Assembly (NCBI RefSeq): GCF_014395225.1
Contig: NZ_CP060723.1
Coordinates: forward strand, 1,302,001 to 1,366,000
Direction of reading: 5' to 3'
DNA length: 64,000 bases
DNA from: Pedobacter roseus
Lineage (GTDB): Bacteria > Bacteroidota > Bacteroidia > Sphingobacteriales > Sphingobacteriaceae
Shown here: positions 1 through 8,606 of the stretch, piece after piece
Layout: every line of letters begins with the position of its first letter
How positions within the stretch are numbered: the first letter of the stretch is position 1
Made by a program: the position numbers and the translations under genes
Notes under the pieces: model-generated
What the model was told of the DNA's origin: nothing
What the model saw: the letters and a program-made list of their open reading frames with translations, nothing else
Databases searched by the model: none

Positions 1-838
1 ACGTAAACATATTTTTCTGTGCTTCCTTGATGGTACCCATGCTCAGGTTTTTCTGCATCAGATCCTGGTCTAAACCCGTCATGGCAATGGTTACAAAAAT
101 ACCGCCGATAAACTGTTTACTGAAATAGAATTTATTGGTCAGGAAATCATCTAAAAAGAATATTTTAGAATAACTGCTGTTTTTGACAGTCTCGAAGGCC
201 TGGGGAATATTAAAATTGAGGCTGTTACAAATGAAATAAATGGTTAGAAAAACCGATAAAACCAGAAAAAAAGTCTGCAAGGTATCCGTAATAATAATGG
301 TTTTTAATCCACCCTTAAAAGTATACGACCATATCAATGCCAGTGAAATCAATACGGTTAACCAGAAAGGAATACCATAATTATCGAATATAAAACGCTG
401 TAAAACAATTACTACCAAATATAATCTTGTCGCCGAACCCAATGTTCGGCTCAATAAAAAGATAGAGGCTGCAGTTTTATAACTATAATGGCCCAATCTT
501 CTTTCGATATAGCTATAAATCGAAGTAAGGTTCATCCGGTAGTAAAGCGGAAGTAAAACCGTAGCAATAATAATAAAGCCAACTGCGTTGCCCAGCACAA
601 ACTGAAAATACTGAAACTGATTTCCACTGGGTGCGCCAACTTCACCCGGTACGGATATAAAGGTAACACCCGAAAGCGCAGTGCCGATCATTCCAAAGGC
701 AACCAAATACCATTTAGAATTCCGGTTGGCAACAAAGAAGGTCGAATTATCGGATGAGTTTTTTGAGGTTACAAATGAAATAATGATCAGCAGTAAAAAG
801 TAACCGATCAGGAAACACAATAGGATGGTTGGAGACAT
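1..838 (-). CDS. Sodium:solute symporter (SSS family), 3' end beyond window
   Basis: The reading frame is open from an ATG at 838 down to base 1, giving the first 279 residues; the C-terminus is outside the window. The protein starts MSPTILLCFLIGYFLLLIII and shows successive hydrophobic helices. It carries the SSS-type pattern of a sodium-coupled permease: a GMIGTALSGVTFISVPGEVG stretch around residues 50-70, then LTSIYSYIERR and a later WSYTFKGGLKTIIITD segment. It should sit in the inner membrane and import a small organic solute with Na+. The substrate cannot be read from the sequence. It is divergent from recR and separated from it by about 525 bases of repeat-rich spacer. The family call is firm; substrate names such as proline or sialic acid would be guesses. 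Confidence 0.85.
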   Translation of the reverse strand, partial: MSPTILLCFLIGYFLLLIIISFVTSKNSSDNSTFFVANRNSKWYLVAFGMIGTALSGVTFISVPGEVGAPSGNQFQYFQFVLGNAVGFIIIATVLLPLYYRMNLTSIYSYIERRLGHYSYKTAASIFLLSRTLGSATRLYLVVIVLQRFIFDNYGIPFWLTVLISLALIWSYTFKGGLKTIIITDTLQTFFLVLSVFLTIYFICNSLNFNIPQAFETVKNSSYSKIFFLDDFLTNKFYFSKQFIGGIFVTIAMTGLDQDLMQKNLSMGTIKEAQKNMFT

Positions 839-840
839 AG

Positions 841-1322
841 TTTCGTATTAAGCTGATAAATGTAAAGAAAACTATCAAATCAAGCAATACATTAAGTCCG
901 AAGTCGGGAGTCCGCCGTCCGAAGATTAGTTCAAAGTCTTCAGTCTATAGTCCTTAGTCACATCATGCAATTATCAATCACCAATTATCAATATACAAGA
1001 TCAATAGCAACCGTCGAGAAGATCTTAATATTCTTAATTTCTTAATGGTGAAGGGATGGAAAATGTAGGAAAGCGTTATTGAGTCCGAAGTCGGAAGTCC
1101 GCAGTCCGGAGTCAAAAAGTCCAATAACCAATATGCAATTATCAGTCACCAATTATTAATATACAATGATCAATGAACCAATTTTCAGTTGGCAATTGAC
1201 AGTTACCAATGAACGAATGACTAATGAACTACTAAAGCAATATGCAATTTTCAGTTAACCCCCTGAGCGTAGTCGAAGGGTAAACAATTAACCAGTTAAC
1301 CATACCAATAAACCAATGGCTA
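841..1322. repeat. Repeat-rich spacer with simple word repeats
   Basis: No gene is seen between the symporter and recR. The spacer is built from short recurring words. GTCCGAAGTCGG-type blocks occur near 896-926 and again near 1082-1113. Variants of CAATTATCAATCACCAATT and AACCAATGACTAATGAAC fill most of the rest. Similar low-complexity spacers, each with its own word, recur elsewhere in the window. Nothing codes for a plausible protein. Confidence 0.6.
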
Positions 1323-1329
1323 ATGACTA

Positions 1330-1360
1330 TTGAACTAACAAACCATTTTACCTATTTTTG
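1330..1360 (+). promoter_or_regulatory. Bacteroidetes-type promoter for recR
   Basis: A TTG at 1330-1332 is followed after 20 nt by TATTTTTG at 1353-1360. This matches the known Bacteroidetes -33 TTG and -7 TAnnTTTG elements. The ATG at 1365 begins only 5 nt beyond the -7 box, so the message would be leaderless or almost so. This decides the recR start, because an upstream in-frame ATG at 1323 lies before the promoter. Confidence 0.6.
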
Positions 1361-1364
1361 TGCC

Positions 1365-1982
1365 ATGAATTTTTCATCCAAGCTGCTCGAAGATGCGGTA
1401 AACGAATTCTCGAAACTTCCTGGTGTAGGGCAAAAAACAGCTTTACGGTTGGTTTTACATCTTTTAAACAAAGAACAGGAGGAGGTAAACCAGTTTGGCA
1501 ATACATTTATCAAATTAAAACAGCAGATTAAACATTGCGCCACCTGCCATAACATTTCTGATTATACGGTGTGCGAAATCTGTACTTCGATAAAACGCGA
1601 TAAAGAAACCATCTGTGTGGTAGAAGATACCCGCGATGTAATGGCGATTGAAAACACCGGACAATATTTTGGCGTTTACCATGTTTTGGGTGGATTAATT
1701 TCCCCTATGGATGGTGTGGGCCCGTCTGATTTGTTTATTGATGGATTGGTGGCCAGAATGGCTGTGGGAGGCATTAAAGAAGTAATTTTAGCTTTAAGTC
1801 CGAATATGGAGGGCGATACCACCTTGTTCTACCTTTATAAAAGACTAAAGGAATTTAATGTTCCGGTAACCACCATTGCCCGCGGAATTGCATTTGGCGG
1901 CGAACTCGAATATACGGATGAAATTACACTGGGCAGATCGATCATTACCCGCGTGCCTTACGAAACCGCGATGATGAAATAG
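1365..1982 (+). CDS. recR: Recombination protein RecR
   Basis: RecR works with RecF and RecO to load RecA onto gapped single-stranded DNA in recombinational repair. The 205-residue product starting at 1365 has the whole family layout: the N-terminal helix-hairpin-helix ([20 protein letters not shown], about 15-34), a C4 zinc finger with Cys58, Cys61, Cys70 and Cys73, then a TOPRIM domain beginning at ICVVEDTRD (about 83-91). The length is normal for the family. An in-frame ATG at 1323 would add 14 residues but precedes the promoter and does not look like RecR, so it was rejected. The gene stands alone, with a repeat-type spacer on both sides. Confidence 0.95.
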   Translation: MNFSSKLLEDAVNEFSKLPGVGQKTALRLVLHLLNKEQEEVNQFGNTFIKLKQQIKHCATCHNISDYTVCEICTSIKRDKETICVVEDTRDVMAIENTGQYFGVYHVLGGLISPMDGVGPSDLFIDGLVARMAVGGIKEVILALSPNMEGDTTLFYLYKRLKEFNVPVTTIARGIAFGGELEYTDEITLGRSIITRVPYETAMMK

Positions 1983-2028
1983 TCTCAATAATCTTTATCA
2001 AATTACAATAAAGCTGTATTCAATCTTG

Positions 2029-2072
2029 ATACTAAATACTCCCTACTTGATACTAAATACTTGCTACTACAA
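2029..2072. repeat. TTGATACTAAATAC word repeat
   Basis: The word TTGATACTAAATAC appears twice here and once more at about 2939-2952, after the SDR gene. It belongs to the simple-word spacers that recur throughout the window. Confidence 0.6.
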
Positions 2073-2891
2073 ATGAACCTAAAAAATAAAGTAATCATCA
2101 TCACCGGGGCATCAAGCGGAATCGGAAAAGCCTGTGCCGAAGAATTTGCAAAACGTGGGGCCAATCTGGTCTTAGCTGCCCGTCAATACGTTACCCTTTG
2201 CGAAATTACGGCAGAATTGGAGAAAAAATATGACATCAGGGCGGTGGCAGTTCAGGCTGATGTAAGTAAAGAAGCCGACTGCGAACTGATTATCAAACAA
2301 GCTTTAGTATCCTTTCAAAAGATTGATATCCTGGTGAACAATGCCGGATTATCAATGCGTGCGTTATTTAATGATCTGGATTTATCGGTACTTAAAGACC
2401 TGATGGATGTAAATTTCTGGGGAACGGTGTACTGCACCAAATATGCTTTACCCGAGATTTTGAAAACCAAAGGCACGGTTGTTGGCGTTTCATCGATTGC
2501 CGGTTTCCGTGGTTTGCCAGGCAGAACAGGTTATTCTGCATCTAAATTTGCGATGAACGGATTTATGGAATCTTTGCGTACCGAATTATTGAAGACAGGT
2601 GTAAACGTGCTTTTGGCCTGCCCTGGTTTTACGGCTTCTAACATCCGCGTAACTGCTCTTTCAAAAGATGGCGCTGCTCATGGCGAAACCAGTATGGATG
2701 AAGGTAAAATGATGTCATCAGAAGAAGTGGCCAGCATTATTGCCGATGGTATTGAACAACGCAAACGTACGCTCATTATGACCGGACAAGGTAAACTAGC
2801 TGTTTGGATGAACAAACTTTTCCCTGCATTTGTAGATAAAAAAGTATTTGATTTATTCGCCAAAGAGAAAAATCCACTGATTAAAGCTTAA
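2073..2891 (+). CDS. Short-chain dehydrogenase/reductase (SDR)
   Basis: This 272-residue protein is a classical SDR oxidoreductase that uses NAD(P)H. The cofactor motif TGASSGIG is at residues 11-18, NNAG at 89-92, and the catalytic set is Ser140/Ser141 with Tyr154 and Lys158 (YSASK). An HGETSMDEGKMMSSEEVA stretch and a C-terminal LAVWMNKLFPAFVDKKVF segment resemble membrane-proximal SDR7-like reductases; the substrate is unknown. The start is taken at the ATG at 2073; an upstream TTG at 2061 would add four residues. The gene lies about 90 nt after recR in the same direction, with a word-repeat spacer (TTGATACTAAATAC) between them, so co-transcription is uncertain. Confidence 0.9.
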   Translation: MNLKNKVIIITGASSGIGKACAEEFAKRGANLVLAARQYVTLCEITAELEKKYDIRAVAVQADVSKEADCELIIKQALVSFQKIDILVNNAGLSMRALFNDLDLSVLKDLMDVNFWGTVYCTKYALPEILKTKGTVVGVSSIAGFRGLPGRTGYSASKFAMNGFMESLRTELLKTGVNVLLACPGFTASNIRVTALSKDGAAHGETSMDEGKMMSSEEVASIIADGIEQRKRTLIMTGQGKLAVWMNKLFPAFVDKKVFDLFAKEKNPLIKA

Positions 2892-3030
2892 GGTAGAAGG
2901 TTTAAGGCGTAAGGTTTAAGAGTCGAAGTTAATAATGTCTTGATACTAAATACTCGCTTCTTGATACTCTGCAAAAAATCCACACCCACAACAATTTCGT
3001 TTATTTAAGCTGAGATGATAAACCTTTTTT

Positions 3031-3870
3031 ATGTACAAATCCCTTGTTTTATTAATGCTTTTGTTCCAAACGATACTTTCTTCTGCACAGGTTAAAAAAG
3101 TAAAAAACATAAATTATGCGGGCAATACCGACGAAGCCAATACGCTTAATATTTTTTACAAAAACGACAGCATTAAAAATAAACCCGTATTAATTTTCAT
3201 TCACGGTGGTTCATGGAGCAGTGGTAAAAAAGAAACTTACTGGTGGTTGGGGAGAAATTTCGCGCGGAAGGGTATAGTTACGGTCATCATCAATTACCGC
3301 TTAGCGCCAAATGTTCAGTACGAAAAAATGGGCGATGATTGTGCTTTGGCTGTAAAGTGGGTACAAGAGCATATAGCCGATTATACGGCAAGTAAGGAAA
3401 AGATTTTTGTAATGGGACATTCTGCCGGGGCGCATTTGGGCGAACTGATCAATGCAGATCCTAAATATTTTAAAAAAATCGGCATTAAAAATCCCATTAA
3501 AGGTGTAATTCTCGATGATCCTTTTGGTTTGGACATGAAGGAATATTTAACCACAGCCGAAAAAGATCATTTTTATTTCGATTTCATCAGAACTTTTACC
3601 GGTCAACCTGCGGTTTGGAAAGTGGCTTCGCCATTGGATTATGTCAATAACATCAAAAATCCGCATCTGCTTTTTTATGGAAGTAAAACTTATGGTGCCA
3701 TTAAATTACAAACACCAAGGTTATACGAAAAGCTTAAAGCCAATAATGTTCCGGTAGAAATAAAAGAAATTAAAGGCAAAAGCCATGTGCCGATGATTAG
3801 TCAGATGATTTTTGGCGGCAATCAATTGTATAAGGATATTGTAGATTTTATACAAAAAACATCTTCGTAA
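3031..3870 (+). CDS. Secreted alpha/beta hydrolase (esterase/lipase-like)
   Basis: The 279-residue protein begins with a signal peptide (MYKSLVLLMLLFQTILSSAQ, cut after about residue 20), so it should act in the periplasm or outside. The esterase features are the oxyanion motif HGGSW at 58-62, the nucleophile elbow GHSAGAH with Ser131, and a C-terminal KGKSHVP with the likely catalytic His. The layout resembles the BD-FAE/carboxylesterase groups of the alpha/beta hydrolase fold. One oddity is that the loop that usually supplies the acid residue (GSxD) reads GSKTYGA, so the catalytic Asp is either elsewhere or lost. A long perfect inverted repeat follows directly after the stop codon. The substrate cannot be assigned. 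Confidence 0.85.
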   Translation: MYKSLVLLMLLFQTILSSAQVKKVKNINYAGNTDEANTLNIFYKNDSIKNKPVLIFIHGGSWSSGKKETYWWLGRNFARKGIVTVIINYRLAPNVQYEKMGDDCALAVKWVQEHIADYTASKEKIFVMGHSAGAHLGELINADPKYFKKIGIKNPIKGVILDDPFGLDMKEYLTTAEKDHFYFDFIRTFTGQPAVWKVASPLDYVNNIKNPHLLFYGSKTYGAIKLQTPRLYEKLKANNVPVEIKEIKGKSHVPMISQMIFGGNQLYKDIVDFIQKTSS

Positions 3871-3915
3871 GAGTTGTCAACTTTCTTGCCTCTTTGTTAT
3901 TAAAGTTGACAACTC
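3871..3915 (+). terminator. Inverted repeat after the hydrolase gene
   Basis: GAGTTGTCAACTTT at 3871-3884 is exactly complementary to AAAGTTGACAACTC at 3902-3915, a 14-bp stem with a 17-nt loop. It starts on the base after the stop codon. There is no clean U-tract, but TAGTTTTTAA follows. It is a likely transcript end or 3'-protecting hairpin. Confidence 0.6.
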
Positions 3916-3931
3916 TGGATTAGTTTTTAAT

Positions 3932-3969
3932 TCCCCTCCTTTGGCGGGGGGCTGTAAGGCGGGGTGGTT
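3932..3969. repeat. Dispersed repeat CCCCTCC...GGGGTGGTT, copy 1
   Basis: A short imperfect palindrome, TCCCCTCCTTTGGCGGGG followed by GGCGGGGTGGTT, recurs at 5336-5374 in related form. It resembles the small palindromic intergenic repeats common in this group. The rest of 3970-4196 holds nothing recognisable; the short frames there have no protein-like features. Confidence 0.5.
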
Positions 3970-4196
3970 CTTTGTTAATGCACTAACCCGGGTTCATTAA
4001 ACCCGACAATAGCGAAAATCCTTTTTGTTTGCTGTAGCCATAAATGTCCTGTCGTCTGCAAGCTATGAAACAGATCCTTTGTGCCTCAGGATGACGGCAC
4101 CACAAAAAGATTGCAGCGAATGGCGGGACTATCGCAACCGATTAGTACCGAACCTTGCTTTCCAAAAAAATAAATCTTTTCAAAAACAGAAAACCT

Positions 4197-5138
4197 TTAC
4201 ACCGTCGGCGTGATCTTATCCAGCTTACTATAATCCATCACCATTTTGCCTTCTTCGTTATGGTAATACATTTTATCAAACTTAGCATCCATTTCTATCT
4301 CCTCATCCTGATAACTCGTTCTGGTATGGATCGTCTGCGAAAAAGTATCGTCAAAAGCTTTAAGGATCACAAAAACCTCAACCTCGGCATGCTGGAGCTC
4401 GGTTAAAGATTTTTCGTAAAAAGGACTATCTTCGGTAATGGCGTGTACCAGCGTCCAGTTTAAAGAGAGGATACCGATTTTATCACGCTCTAACGCCAAA
4501 GGATAAAACTTTCTAACATGTTTGCCATCAACCGTTTCATTGTACGACATCACCATTTGCACCTCAACCTCTATGAGCTGATTACGGCGTAAATTAACCA
4601 AACGGCACATCAGGCCATGACCGTTTTCGTAAGGAGCGATCACCATTTTTTTGCTAAAACTCACCTTAGAAGTAGGGCGACTGAAGCGGCCATACAATAA
4701 GCCGGTAGCCAAAGCAAATGCCAGCAAACCCAACATGCTTTCGAAAGCGGCAAGCACACTGGTAACAAAGCCCTGTGGCGAAATATGGCCATAACCCACC
4801 GTAGAAATGGTTTGGGCAGAAAAGAAAAAGGCATCAAAAAACTGATCGCGGAGGGTTACACCTTTGGCGCCATCTAAATTTTCAATCCCAACAACATTAT
4901 ATAAAACTGCAAAAATGGTATTTACCACGAGGTAGGCGAGAAGAATCACAAAGAAAAACCGTGTCCAGCTCATGGTTACCAATCGGGTGTAGGTATCATC
5001 AAATTTGAACCAAGGCAATCCGGTGCGCTCGATATTTGCTGAGCCATCGGCATTGAGCATACGCTGATTTTTGGTTACCGGATTGGATCCGAAACCGAAA
5101 TCATCATTAAACTGTACTTTTCTTTTAAAGAAAGCCAT
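4197..5138 (-). CDS. Inward rectifier potassium channel (Kir/KirBac)
   Basis: The product (313 residues) forms a tetrameric K+ channel in the inner membrane. It has one pore unit: an outer helix around 60-82, the pore helix and selectivity filter with TVGYG at 113-117, and an inner helix around 125-150. A roughly 160-residue cytoplasmic beta-sandwich domain follows, containing MCRLVNLRRNQLIEVEVQM and the typical THAITEDSP-like loop (VHAITEDSPF). N-terminal slide-helix residues (GLPWFKFDDTYTRLVTMSW) match KirBac proteins, and the length is right for the family. The gene is alone, opposite in direction to trpD. Its regulation by lipids or pH is only known from relatives. Confidence 0.93.
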   Translation of the reverse strand: MAFFKRKVQFNDDFGFGSNPVTKNQRMLNADGSANIERTGLPWFKFDDTYTRLVTMSWTRFFFVILLAYLVVNTIFAVLYNVVGIENLDGAKGVTLRDQFFDAFFFSAQTISTVGYGHISPQGFVTSVLAAFESMLGLLAFALATGLLYGRFSRPTSKVSFSKKMVIAPYENGHGLMCRLVNLRRNQLIEVEVQMVMSYNETVDGKHVRKFYPLALERDKIGILSLNWTLVHAITEDSPFYEKSLTELQHAEVEVFVILKAFDDTFSQTIHTRTSYQDEEIEMDAKFDKMYYHNEEGKMVMDYSKLDKITPTV

Positions 5139-5236
5139 ATATTTTTAGAAAGATTTTGGAATATTAAAAAACTATATCAATATTTGCTTTATACAAACAT
5201 GATAATTAAAAACTTAAATAACAATTGGTGGTGGCA

Positions 5237-5328
5237 TAACGAAATTCGTTAGGCAAATTCTATTGTTATATATTTTAAAATATTTTAAACACAACGAAGA
5301 GGATTGCCCAAAAAGCAATCCTTTTTTT
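5237..5328 (+). terminator. Palindrome and terminator-like hairpin upstream of the Kir gene
   Basis: TAACGAAATTCGTTA at 5237-5251 is a perfect palindrome. Further on, AGGATTGC at 5300-5307 pairs with GCAATCCT at 5315-5322 and is followed by a run of T to 5328, which is a classic intrinsic terminator reading on the + strand. No + strand gene lies upstream of it in this gap, so either a small transcript ends here or it serves in the trp leader. Confidence 0.45.
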
Positions 5329-5335
5329 TATGCAT

Positions 5336-5374
5336 TCCCCTCCCATGGAGGGGTGTCCGCAGGACGGGGTGGTT
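5336..5374. repeat. Dispersed repeat CCCCTCC...GGGGTGGTT, copy 2
   Basis: TCCCCTCCCATGGAGGGG followed by GGACGGGGTGGTTA repeats the sequence at 3932-3969. The central part forms a short hairpin (CCCCTCCatGGAGGGG). Confidence 0.5.
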
Positions 5375-5391
5375 AAAAAGTAGAAGTAATG

Positions 5392-5645
5392 CCAACGCCC
5401 TGGTTCGTGTCTCCACGAACAGGAATAAACATAATGGTTTGTGGAGACACAAACCATGGCGCAAAATAAAGAGATAAATGAAAAATGAACCAAAGATGTA
5501 CACAGATACACACAGATTTTTATCCGTGGTTATTCTTTTCATCTGTGGTTAAATAACATTGCAATAACCATCGCCACGGTTGGTGGAGACACGAACCGGA
5601 ATAAATATAAATGGTTTGTGGAGACACAAACTATGGCGCAAGATT
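5392..5645. repeat. Two copies of a double-hairpin intergenic repeat
   Basis: At 5392-5467 two hairpins stand side by side: GTTCGTGtctcCACGAAC and GGTTTGTGgagaCACAAACC, flanked by CCATGGCGC. The same arrangement returns at 5561-5643 with small changes, ending 13 nt before trpD. Between them (about 5489-5551) is a copy of the ACACAGATnnnnATCCGTGG-type repeat seen also at 21134 and 54960. No gene is seen in 5139-5656. Confidence 0.6.
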
Positions 5646-5656
5646 GAATACAAAAC

Positions 5657-6646
5657 ATGAAAAAGATATTAAACCATTTATTCGAGAACAAGAGTTTTAG
5701 CAGGGAAGAAGCAAAGAACATTTTAATCTCCATTTCGGAAGGAGCTTTTAATTCTTCGCAGATTGCTGCTTTTATTACTGCTTACGCCATGCGCAACATC
5801 ACGGTGCAGGAGTTACAGGGCTTCCGTGATGCGATGTTGGATATGTGTGTAAAGGTTAATTTATCGGGTTACGAACTGATAGATCTTTGTGGCACCGGTG
5901 GCGACGGTAAGGATACATTCAACATTTCTACCTTATCCTCTTTTGTAGTGGCAGGTGCTGGTCATCCGGTGGCCAAACATGGTAATTATGGCGTTTCGTC
6001 GGGCTGTGGCTCTTCCAATGTAATGGAATATCTTGGTTATACTTTTACGAATGATGAAGACACTTTAAAACGCAATCTGGACAAGGCGGGGATCTGTTTC
6101 CTGCATGCCCCTTTGTTTAATCCAGCGATGAAAATAGTAGCCCCGATCCGCAAGGAACTGGGCGTGAAAACATTTTTCAATATGCTGGGCCCAATGGTTA
6201 ACCCCGGACAGCCAAAATACCAGATGGTAGGGGTTTTCAGTTTAGAACTGGCTCGTTTATATGCTTATTTATATCAGGATACCGATAAAAGTTATACCAT
6301 TGTGCATGCCTTAGAAGGCTATGATGAGGTTTCGTTAACCTGTGATGTAAAAACCTTTTCGAACAAAGGTGAGCAGATTTTAACGCTTGACGATATGGGC
6401 TTTGAAAAAGTGGATATAAATGCGATTAAAGGTGGCGATACGGTAGAATCGTCAGCCAAAATATTTATGGATGTGTTAAACGGCGAAGCTACCGATGTGC
6501 AGAACAATGTGGTGTTGTGCAATTCAGCATTAGCAATCAAAACGATCAAACCTGAACTTTCTTTTGCCGATTGTTTCTATGAAGCAGAAGAATCTTTAAT
6601 GAGCAAAAAGGCGTTAAACAGTTTCAAAAACTTATTGGCATGTTAA
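5657..6646 (+). CDS. trpD: Anthranilate phosphoribosyltransferase
   Basis: TrpD transfers the phosphoribosyl group of PRPP to anthranilate, the second step of tryptophan synthesis. The 329-residue protein has the PRPP-binding GTGGDGKDTFN at 79-89, the anthranilate-site KHGNYGVSSGCGSSNVMEYLG segment near 111-131, and the helical N-terminal domain of the family. It begins a run of four trp genes and overlaps trpF by 7 nt. No trpE, trpG or trpC lies upstream; the preceding gene is an oppositely oriented K+ channel. No Trp-rich leader peptide was found, so attenuation is not evident. Confidence 0.96.
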   Translation: MKKILNHLFENKSFSREEAKNILISISEGAFNSSQIAAFITAYAMRNITVQELQGFRDAMLDMCVKVNLSGYELIDLCGTGGDGKDTFNISTLSSFVVAGAGHPVAKHGNYGVSSGCGSSNVMEYLGYTFTNDEDTLKRNLDKAGICFLHAPLFNPAMKIVAPIRKELGVKTFFNMLGPMVNPGQPKYQMVGVFSLELARLYAYLYQDTDKSYTIVHALEGYDEVSLTCDVKTFSNKGEQILTLDDMGFEKVDINAIKGGDTVESSAKIFMDVLNGEATDVQNNVVLCNSALAIKTIKPELSFADCFYEAEESLMSKKALNSFKNLLAC

Positions 6647-7269
6647 AGTTAAAAGTTTGTGGAATGCGTTTGGCGGCCAATATTGCTGCGGTAGCAGAAT
6701 TGCATCCAGATTATTTGGGGTTTATTTTTTATGAAAAATCGCCCAGGTTGATCAGCGAGGTTTCTGCCGAATTGATCAAATACATTCCATCAGAAATTAA
6801 AACCGTTGGTGTTTTCGTCAATGAAGAGCTTGAAAAAGTAAAAGATAAAGTAAACTTACTGAAGTTAAAAGCTGTTCAGTTACATGGAAGTGAGTCTCCT
6901 GAGTATTGTGAAGCATTAAAATCGACTTTCCCTACTCTGGAAGTAATCAAAGCTTTTGGAATAGATGAAGATTTTGATTTTTCAACTTTACAACCTTATT
7001 TAAAGGCAGCAGATTATTTTCTGTTCGATACAAAGACGAAAGTACATGGTGGGTCGGGAAAAACATTCAATTGGTCTGTTTTAGACCAATATACTTACAC
7101 CAAACCTTATTTTTTGAGCGGTGGAATTGATTTAGAACACAGCACGGCTATCAAAAAAATAAACGACGAACGTTTATATGCATTGGATATCAATAGCCGT
7201 TTCGAAACCGAACCAGGCCTGAAGGATGCAGCGAAAATTAAAGAATTTATACAGGAAGTGAATAAATAG
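6640..7269 (+). CDS. trpF: Phosphoribosylanthranilate isomerase
   Basis: TrpF catalyses the Amadori rearrangement of phosphoribosylanthranilate in the cytoplasm. The 209-residue single-domain (beta/alpha)8 protein starts MLKLKVCGMR, with the catalytic Cys7. It carries the general-acid Asp in FLFDTKTKVHGGSGKTFNW and a phosphate-binding SGGID turn near residue 162. The start codon lies inside the last codons of trpD (overlap ATGTTAA), pointing to translational coupling. Since trpC is not adjacent, the next enzyme of the pathway must be encoded elsewhere. Confidence 0.95.
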   Translation: MLKLKVCGMRLAANIAAVAELHPDYLGFIFYEKSPRLISEVSAELIKYIPSEIKTVGVFVNEELEKVKDKVNLLKLKAVQLHGSESPEYCEALKSTFPTLEVIKAFGIDEDFDFSTLQPYLKAADYFLFDTKTKVHGGSGKTFNWSVLDQYTYTKPYFLSGGIDLEHSTAIKKINDERLYALDINSRFETEPGLKDAAKIKEFIQEVNK

Positions 7270-7318
7270 TTGTTATTCATAACCCTTGGTTTCAATCAAG
7301 GTTGAAAAAGAAAAGAAC

Positions 7319-8500
7319 ATGAAATACAAAGTAAACGAAAAAGGATATTATGGAGATTTTGGAGGTGCATACATCCCCGAAATGCTTTATCCAAATGTAG
7401 AAGAATTGCGTCAAAACTATTTAAAGATTATTGATGATGCCGGTTTTCAAAAGGAATTTCATCAGTTATTGAAAGATTACGTTGGCCGTCCTTCGCCATT
7501 ATATCTTGCCAAAAGGTATTCGGAAAGATTTGGTGCCAATATTTTCTTAAAAAGGGAAGATTTAAACCATACGGGTGCACATAAGATCAACAATACCATC
7601 GGTCAGATTTTATTGGCCGAAAAATTGGGTAAAAAAAGAATCATTGCCGAAACTGGCGCTGGTCAGCATGGTGTAGCTACTGCTACGGTTTGTGCTTTGC
7701 GTAACCTCGAATGTGTAATTTATATGGGCGAGGTCGATATCGAGCGCCAGGCACCGAATGTTGCCCGTATGAAAATGTTGGGTGCAAAGGTTGTTCCCGC
7801 TAGTTCTGGAAGTAAAACCTTAAAAGATGCTACTAATGAGGCTATGCGCGACTGGATCAATAATCCGGTTGATACACATTACATTATTGGTTCGGTAGTG
7901 GGTCCACACCCTTACCCTGATATGGTGGCCATTTTTCAATCGATCATCTCCGAAGAAACCAAAAAACAATTGTTAGAGCAAACTGGTAGCGATCAGCCTG
8001 ATTATGTTTTGGCGTGCGTAGGTGGTGGAAGTAACGCCATGGGCATGTTCTACCATTTTATGGATGACGAAAATGTTAAACTGATTGCCGTTGAAGCAGC
8101 CGGAAAAGGGGTATCGAGTGGATTTTCTGCCGCAACTACTTATCTGGGTAAAGAAGGTGTTTTACACGGTAGCAGAAGTATTTTGATGCAAACACCAGAT
8201 GGCCAGGTCGTAGAGCCACACTCAGTTTCTGCAGGATTGGATTATCCGGGCATTGGTCCACAGCATGCACATTTGTTTAAAACCGGCCGCGGAGAATATG
8301 TTTCCATTACCGATGAAGAAAGTTTAGATGCGGGTTTGCTTTGTACCCAACTGGAAGGCATTATTCCGGCCATAGAAAGTGCACATGCCTTAGCTTATTT
8401 AGAAAAAATGGAATTTAAAGGTGGCGAAAACGTAGTGGTTTGCCTTTCAGGCCGTGGCGACAAGGATTTAGATACCTATATAAAATATTTTAATCTTTAA
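7319..8500 (+). CDS. trpB: Tryptophan synthase beta chain
   Basis: TrpB joins indole and serine by PLP chemistry to make tryptophan. The 393-residue product has the PLP-binding lysine Lys89 in HTGAHKIN, the GGGSNAMG phosphate-binding loop, and the C-terminal LSGRGDKD motif. The ATG at 7319 is chosen because homologous proteins begin [16 protein letters not shown]; the upstream TTG in frame at 7286 is not a credible start. The gene lies 49 nt after trpF. It should form an alpha2beta2 complex with the trpA product downstream, passing indole through a tunnel. Confidence 0.97.
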   Translation: MKYKVNEKGYYGDFGGAYIPEMLYPNVEELRQNYLKIIDDAGFQKEFHQLLKDYVGRPSPLYLAKRYSERFGANIFLKREDLNHTGAHKINNTIGQILLAEKLGKKRIIAETGAGQHGVATATVCALRNLECVIYMGEVDIERQAPNVARMKMLGAKVVPASSGSKTLKDATNEAMRDWINNPVDTHYIIGSVVGPHPYPDMVAIFQSIISEETKKQLLEQTGSDQPDYVLACVGGGSNAMGMFYHFMDDENVKLIAVEAAGKGVSSGFSAATTYLGKEGVLHGSRSILMQTPDGQVVEPHSVSAGLDYPGIGPQHAHLFKTGRGEYVSITDEESLDAGLLCTQLEGIIPAIESAHALAYLEKMEFKGGENVVVCLSGRGDKDLDTYIKYFNL

Positions 8501-8606
8501 GATAGATTTGAGACAATAGATATGAGATTTGAGACAATTGATCGCTTACTAGGCTCTAAAATCTCACATCTCACATCTCACATCTCGAATCTCCAATCTC
8601 AAAAAC
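8501..8606. repeat. Word-repeat spacer between trpB and trpA
   Basis: The 106-nt spacer holds GAGATTTGAGACAAT twice and then ATCTCAC three times, with ATCTCGAATCTCC. The first half is roughly complementary to the second, so the messenger could fold here. Such a spacer is unusual inside a trp operon and may separate the two messages or protect a 3' end. Confidence 0.55.

Noticed and set aside
1323..1364. Longer recR start at 1323
   Set aside because: The upstream ATG precedes the predicted promoter and the added residues do not resemble RecR.
4025..4406. Short + strand frames opposite the Kir gene end
   Set aside because: They overlap the antisense of a well-supported channel gene and decayed repeats, with no protein-like features.
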